A program made the position numbers and the translations under genes. The notes under the pieces were generated by a model that saw only the letters and a list, made by a program, of their open reading frames with translations, was not told the DNA's origin and did no database searches. Positions 60,426 through 64,000 of a stretch of DNA of 64,000 bases are shown one piece after another (position 1 is the first letter of the stretch; every line of letters starts with the position of its first letter). This DNA comes from Tissierella sp. P1 (GTDB lineage: Bacteria; Bacillota; Clostridia; Tissierellales; Tissierellaceae): the NCBI RefSeq assembly GCF_002266425.1, contig NZ_NPMN01000017.1:37614-101613 (forward strand). The letters are read 5' to 3'.

Positions 60426-61285
60426 GTAATCTCTCTTAAAAAATTAGTTGCAACAGAAGATAAACTACTATTTTCAAGTGTTATTATTGCAACTTGAGTA
60501 AATAAAGATTCATTATCTATAACTTTGAACTTCAAATTATTTGCAAGTACAAGATTCTTAGATGATATTGGAACAATAGCAACTCCTAGGCCAGCATTTG
60601 CCCATAGCAAGGAAGTCCTAGAATCATCATTTATACAGAAAATATATGGACTTATTTCAACTTTTTGAAATGCAGAAATTATTATACTTTCAAATCTACG
60701 ATAGATTATGAGAGGTTTTTTATTAAGATGTTCTATTGAAATATTAAACCCTAGTTTGTCTAAATCATCGTCATTTTTATATGCTGCTATCATAGGCTCA
60801 ACTTTCAAATAAGTAATATTGAGTCCTGTTTTATCGAAGGGTGTCCTTACAATTCCAATCTCAATAACTCTTGAAAATAACATTTTAATAATTTCAGGGG
60901 TTATGCCCTCATATAATTCATATTTTATATTATTATATTTTTGATGAAATTTAAGAAAATTATTTTCTAGTAAGTCGGCATCTATGGCTGATATAGTTCC
61001 AATTTTTAAGGTCCCTTTAAATCCAGATCTACTATCTTCTAATTCTCTTCTAATAGAATGTTTTAGCTCAAGAATATTATTTGCTTTAGTATAAAGAATT
61101 TCACCTGCATCTGTAAGAGTTATTTTTCTCGGACCCCTATAAAATAGTTTCATATCTAAATCATCTTCAAGATTTTTTATATGATTACTGAGTGCAGGTT
61201 GTGCGATATGTAACTTTCTTGCAGCAGCAGTTATATTTCCCTCATTTACAACTGTAACAAAATACAAAAGTTGTTTTAAATCCAT
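60404..61285 (-). CDS. LysR-family transcriptional regulator
   Basis: 293 residues: HTH in LLYFVTVVNEGNITAAARKL and IAQPALSNHIKNLEDDL, then the effector-binding domain. The ATG at 61285 follows GGAGAGTTG; the longer frame begins in the divergent promoter. It is divergent from the MATE exporter gene, 114 bp apart, and is probably its regulator by the usual LysR arrangement. The effector is unknown. Confidence 0.92.
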   Translation of the reverse strand: MDLKQLLYFVTVVNEGNITAAARKLHIAQPALSNHIKNLEDDLDMKLFYRGPRKITLTDAGEILYTKANNILELKHSIRRELEDSRSGFKGTLKIGTISAIDADLLENNFLKFHQKYNNIKYELYEGITPEIIKMLFSRVIEIGIVRTPFDKTGLNITYLKVEPMIAAYKNDDDLDKLGFNISIEHLNKKPLIIYRRFESIIISAFQKVEISPYIFCINDDSRTSLLWANAGLGVAIVPISSKNLVLANNLKFKVIDNESLFTQVAIITLENSSLSSVATNFLREITIDPLSI

Positions 61286-61399
61286 AATCAACTCTCCTAT
61301 ATAAAAAAGTATATATATTCTATAATATTTTACTATTTTAATTATATCTCTATTCATGTTACACTACAATAGTACAGGTAGAGAAAGGATTGAAAATAA

Positions 61400-62743
61400 A
61401 TGATAACAGATATGACAAAGGGGAATCCAACTAAAACGTTAATAGCTTTTACCTTCCCCATGTTAATTGGAAACTTGTTTCAGCAATTATATAATATAGT
61501 AGATTCAGTAGTAGTTGGAAATTTTGTAGGAAAGAATGCATTAGCAGCAGTGGGTTCATCCTTTATGCTTATGAACTTTTTTTCATTTGTAATAATTGGA
61601 CTGTGTATGGGTGCTTCAGTAGTATATTCCTATTATTTTGGAGAAAAAAATTATTCTAATCTTAGAAAAACCATATATATATCATTTTTATCTATAGGAA
61701 TTTTTACATTAGTATTATCAATTGTTTTAGTATTTAACACTAATGGAATGTTAAAGCTCATAAATACACCTGAAGATATATTTGCAGATTCTCAAGTATA
61801 TTTGCAGGTTATTTTTGGAGGATTAATATTTGTTTATCTTTATAATGCTTGTTCAGCTCTTCTTAGATCTATTGGAGATTCAAGAACACCTTTATACTTT
61901 CTAATATTGGCAGCTATAATAAATATAGTATTAGATTTAGTCTTTGTTATAGTTTTTAATATGGGGGTATTTGGAGTAGCTCTTGCTACAATAATTGCTC
62001 AGGCTGTTTCTTCAATTTTATGTTTAATATATGCCTTTGCCAAAGTACCATTTATTAGACTAAAACGGGAGGACTTAGTATTCGATAGAGAGATAGCAAA
62101 GAAAGTAGGTAAATTTAGTTTTCTTACATCAATTCAACAATCCATTATGACTTTCGGAATGGTATGTGTTCAAGGTATTGTAAATACTTTTGGATCAGAT
62201 ACTATTGCAGCATTTACTGCAGCTGGTAAGGTAGATTCTATAGCATATTTACCTGTTCAGGACTTTGGGAATGCCTTTGGAACCTATGTAGCTCAGAATA
62301 AAGGGGCTAAAGAGAATGACAGGATAATTCAAGGATTAAAGTCTGCTGTAAAGACTATAATAATATTCTGTCTAATAATGTCTACATTGATTTATATAAA
62401 TTCAGGGAATCTAATGAAGATATTTGTAAATGCAAATGAAACTAATGTGATAAAATTAGGTGTACAATATTTATCTATAATCTCAATATTTTATGTATTA
62501 ATAGGATTTTTGTTTATGTTTTATGGATTTTTCAGGGGCATTGGTGCATTAAATGTATCACTAATTCTTACAATAATTTCATTAGGTACTAGAGTTCTTA
62601 TGGCATATGTACTTTCAGGTATTCCGTCTATAGCACAAAAAGGAATATGGTGGTCTGTTCCAATAGGATGGGCACTTGCTGACAGTATCGGATTTATTAT
62701 ATATAAGTGGATGAAGAAGAAAGATTTACTTGTTGAAGAATGA
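61400..62743 (+). CDS. MATE-family efflux protein
   Basis: 447 residues, twelve helices: TFPMLIGNLFQQLYNIVDS and VVVGNFVGKNALAAVG are the signature of the NorM/DinF group, repeated in the second half (GTYVAQNKGAKENDRI). Cation-coupled drug or metabolite exporter. The start ATG follows GAGAAAGGA at some distance. The promoter area is shared with the divergent LysR gene. Confidence 0.92.
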   Translation: MITDMTKGNPTKTLIAFTFPMLIGNLFQQLYNIVDSVVVGNFVGKNALAAVGSSFMLMNFFSFVIIGLCMGASVVYSYYFGEKNYSNLRKTIYISFLSIGIFTLVLSIVLVFNTNGMLKLINTPEDIFADSQVYLQVIFGGLIFVYLYNACSALLRSIGDSRTPLYFLILAAIINIVLDLVFVIVFNMGVFGVALATIIAQAVSSILCLIYAFAKVPFIRLKREDLVFDREIAKKVGKFSFLTSIQQSIMTFGMVCVQGIVNTFGSDTIAAFTAAGKVDSIAYLPVQDFGNAFGTYVAQNKGAKENDRIIQGLKSAVKTIIIFCLIMSTLIYINSGNLMKIFVNANETNVIKLGVQYLSIISIFYVLIGFLFMFYGFFRGIGALNVSLILTIISLGTRVLMAYVLSGIPSIAQKGIWWSVPIGWALADSIGFIIYKWMKKKDLLVEE

Positions 62744-62796
62744 TTAAACACATGATAAAATCTAATAAGTAATTCATAAAGAATTGGAGAGATTAG

Positions 62797-63027
62797 ATGA
62801 AGGATTTAATAAAGAGAATAAACGAACTTGCGCATAAATCCAAGACTATTGGATTAACAGAATCAGAAAAGGAAGAACAACAAAGGCTACGTCAAGAATA
62901 CCTGGCTATATTTAGGGGAAATATGAAAAATACCCTCATGCATGTAAAGGTATTAGACGAAGAAGGAAATGACGTTACTCCAGAAAAATTAAAAGAAGAT
63001 CAGAGAAAAACAAAATATATAAACTAA
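62797..63027 (+). CDS. DUF896-family protein (YnzC-like)
   Basis: 76 residues: LIKRINELAHKSKTIGLTES, then EKEEQQRLRQEYLAIFRGNM, the defining helical hairpin of DUF896, with a C-terminal extension KVLDEEGNDVTPEKL. Small, charged, cytoplasmic, of unknown function though conserved in Firmicutes. The ATG follows TTGGAGAG. Confidence 0.92.
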   Translation: MKDLIKRINELAHKSKTIGLTESEKEEQQRLRQEYLAIFRGNMKNTLMHVKVLDEEGNDVTPEKLKEDQRKTKYIN

Positions 63028-63029
63028 TT

Positions 63030-63070
63030 AACTTCCCTTAATCATTTTAGGATTGAGGGAAGTTTTGTTT
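63030..63070 (+). terminator. terminator after the DUF896 gene
   Basis: AACTTCCCTTAATC and GATTGAGGGAAGTT form a 14-bp stem with one G-U pair, followed by TTGTTTTG. Confidence 0.88.
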
Positions 63071-63204
63071 TGAATAATTTTATGTCCCCAAAATAGCTTC
63101 AGTATGATATTATAAAAATAATATTAAGAATATTCTATGAGATTATTTTTATTTTATATGTAGATAATATAGGGAAAACGGCAACTTACAAAAGGAGAAT
63201 TCAA

Positions 63205-64000
63205 ATGGATAAATTGAGGATTTGTGCTAGTATAAAACATCCGCCTTTTGAATTTATTAATGAAAAAGGTGCTATAGAAGGATTTAATATTGATATAACT
63301 AAAAGTATTGCTAAAGAGATGGGATTTGATGTGAATATAGAGCTATTAGAGTGGGATGATGCAATAAAAAAAATGGAACGTAGAGAATGCGATGCGATTC
63401 AGGGCATGTCTATAAGTAGAGAACGAATAGAAAAATATGTTTTTGCATCAGAATATATAACTGTATTTCATTCAGCGATTGCATTGATTGATAGAAATGA
63501 CTTAAATGATTTAACAGACTTAAACGATTATAAAGTTGCTGTGCAAGAAAATGACGGATATGAGTTAATAAAAAAAATTCGCTCCCGTGGTAATAATAAA
63601 TCAATGTTGATATCAACAAACCATGAGAATAATTTAAGACTGCTGCTGTCAAAAGAAGTAGATATAGTTATTGGGAATAAGCTTACATTACTTTATTATA
63701 TGGATAAGCTAGGAATTAAAGGTGGTTTTAAGCTATTAGGAAAGCCAATAAATATAACTAGATATGGTATTGCATTTAATAAAGGTAACTCAAATACTGC
63801 TTTTAAATTTAAAATTGGTATGGATAGAATAAAAGCAAATGGAGTTTATGAGAGTATATACGATAAATGGTTTGGTCAAAATATTGTTTATTATGGTAAG
63901 CAAATTATCGAAAATGTGGACACGGGAGTAATCTATATTGATAAATTAGGTAGAATTAGTGCTGTTAATAATTTTGCAGAAAAATTACTGCATATTGATT
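63205..64000 (+). CDS. SBP_bac_3 domain sensor without signal peptide (3' end outside window)
   Basis: At least 265 residues, open to the window end. It begins MDKLRICASIKHPPFEFINE, directly with the first strand of an amino-acid-type solute-binding domain, ends that domain with YESIYDKWFG, and then enters a PAS-like segment (ENVDTGVIYIDKLGRISAVN) without a membrane helix. The kinase at 34150 has the same order but with signal peptide and helix. This protein should therefore be cytoplasmic. Output domain unknown, probably kinase or sigma-54 activator. The ATG follows AAAGGAG. Confidence 0.75.
   Translation, partial: MDKLRICASIKHPPFEFINEKGAIEGFNIDITKSIAKEMGFDVNIELLEWDDAIKKMERRECDAIQGMSISRERIEKYVFASEYITVFHSAIALIDRNDLNDLTDLNDYKVAVQENDGYELIKKIRSRGNNKSMLISTNHENNLRLLLSKEVDIVIGNKLTLLYYMDKLGIKGGFKLLGKPINITRYGIAFNKGNSNTAFKFKIGMDRIKANGVYESIYDKWFGQNIVYYGKQIIENVDTGVIYIDKLGRISAVNNFAEKLLHID

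Noticed and set aside
1..64000. CRISPR arrays, tRNA and rRNA genes, intact insertion sequences, phage genes
   Set aside because: Looked for regular repeats with spacers, tRNA CCA/T-loop patterns and transposase or integrase motifs; none was convincing.

Overview
The window is AT-rich, densely coded DNA from a low-GC Gram-positive anaerobe. Strong AGGAGG-type ribosome binding sites, TTG and GTG starts, T-box and fluoride riboswitches, hydroxylamine reductase (Hcp), TRAP transport and lipoate metabolism fit the Clostridia/Tissierellia. An assignment near Tissierellales is inference, not proof. No rRNA, tRNA, CRISPR array, intact insertion sequence or prophage is visible.

Layout. 1-3.4 kb: the tail of a TraX-like gene, an OmpR-type two-component system, a broken ABC fragment, and an Xre regulator/membrane protein pair behind a phased operator array. 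3.7-7.6 kb: a PdaC-like peptidoglycan deacetylase divergent from a BlaI/BlaR1-like pair, with shared dyads between them. 7.7-12.6 kb: a MarR regulator with a heterodimeric ABC exporter. 12.7-18.4 kb: an ATP-grasp protein, then a two-component system with a bacitracin/lantibiotic-type ABC transporter. 18.6-20.5 kb: lipoate ligase and lipoyl synthase, each with a one-base frameshift. 20.6-23.2 kb: an ECF sigma operon and an orphan class I isoprenoid-synthase-like protein. 23.3-24.6 kb: a fluoride riboswitch with a cation/proton antiporter. 25.7-30.3 kb: a PucR-type regulator, a two-protein DUF5058-type membrane module and an M20 amidohydrolase. 30.5-34 kb: a second ABC exporter pair. 34.1-40.5 kb: a solute-sensing kinase, an NtrC-type regulator and a sigma-54-driven TRAP transporter. 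40.7-45.5 kb: thioesterase, a broken DUF1905 gene, an acyltransferase/hydrolase operon, DUF302 and YciI proteins. 45.5-48 kb: a gene-poor stretch around a membrane protein and an M50-like protease. 48-52.3 kb: DJ-1 protein, then an unusual soluble 'ABC system' with a GTPase and a zinc-ribbon protein. 52.3-55.8 kb: bactofilin, M23 peptidase (frameshifted) and Hcp. 56-57.2 kb: a T-box, a repeat island and a tryptophan transporter. 57.3-64 kb: zinc/iron efflux, PepD, LysR/MATE, DUF896 and the start of a cytoplasmic solute-binding-domain sensor.

The most notable candidate system is 48858-52255. It encodes a substrate-binding-like protein with no signal peptide, a HypB-like GTPase, an ABC ATPase with no permease, and a double-CxxC protein. 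The same dyad, GTAAC-N4-GTTAC, lies upstream of this operon and upstream of hcp, which suggests a common nitrosative-stress or redox regulator and perhaps a metallocluster or metal-handling role. Four genes (lplA, lipA, DUF1905, M23) carry single-base deletions at homopolymers, so either read/assembly error or real decay must be considered.
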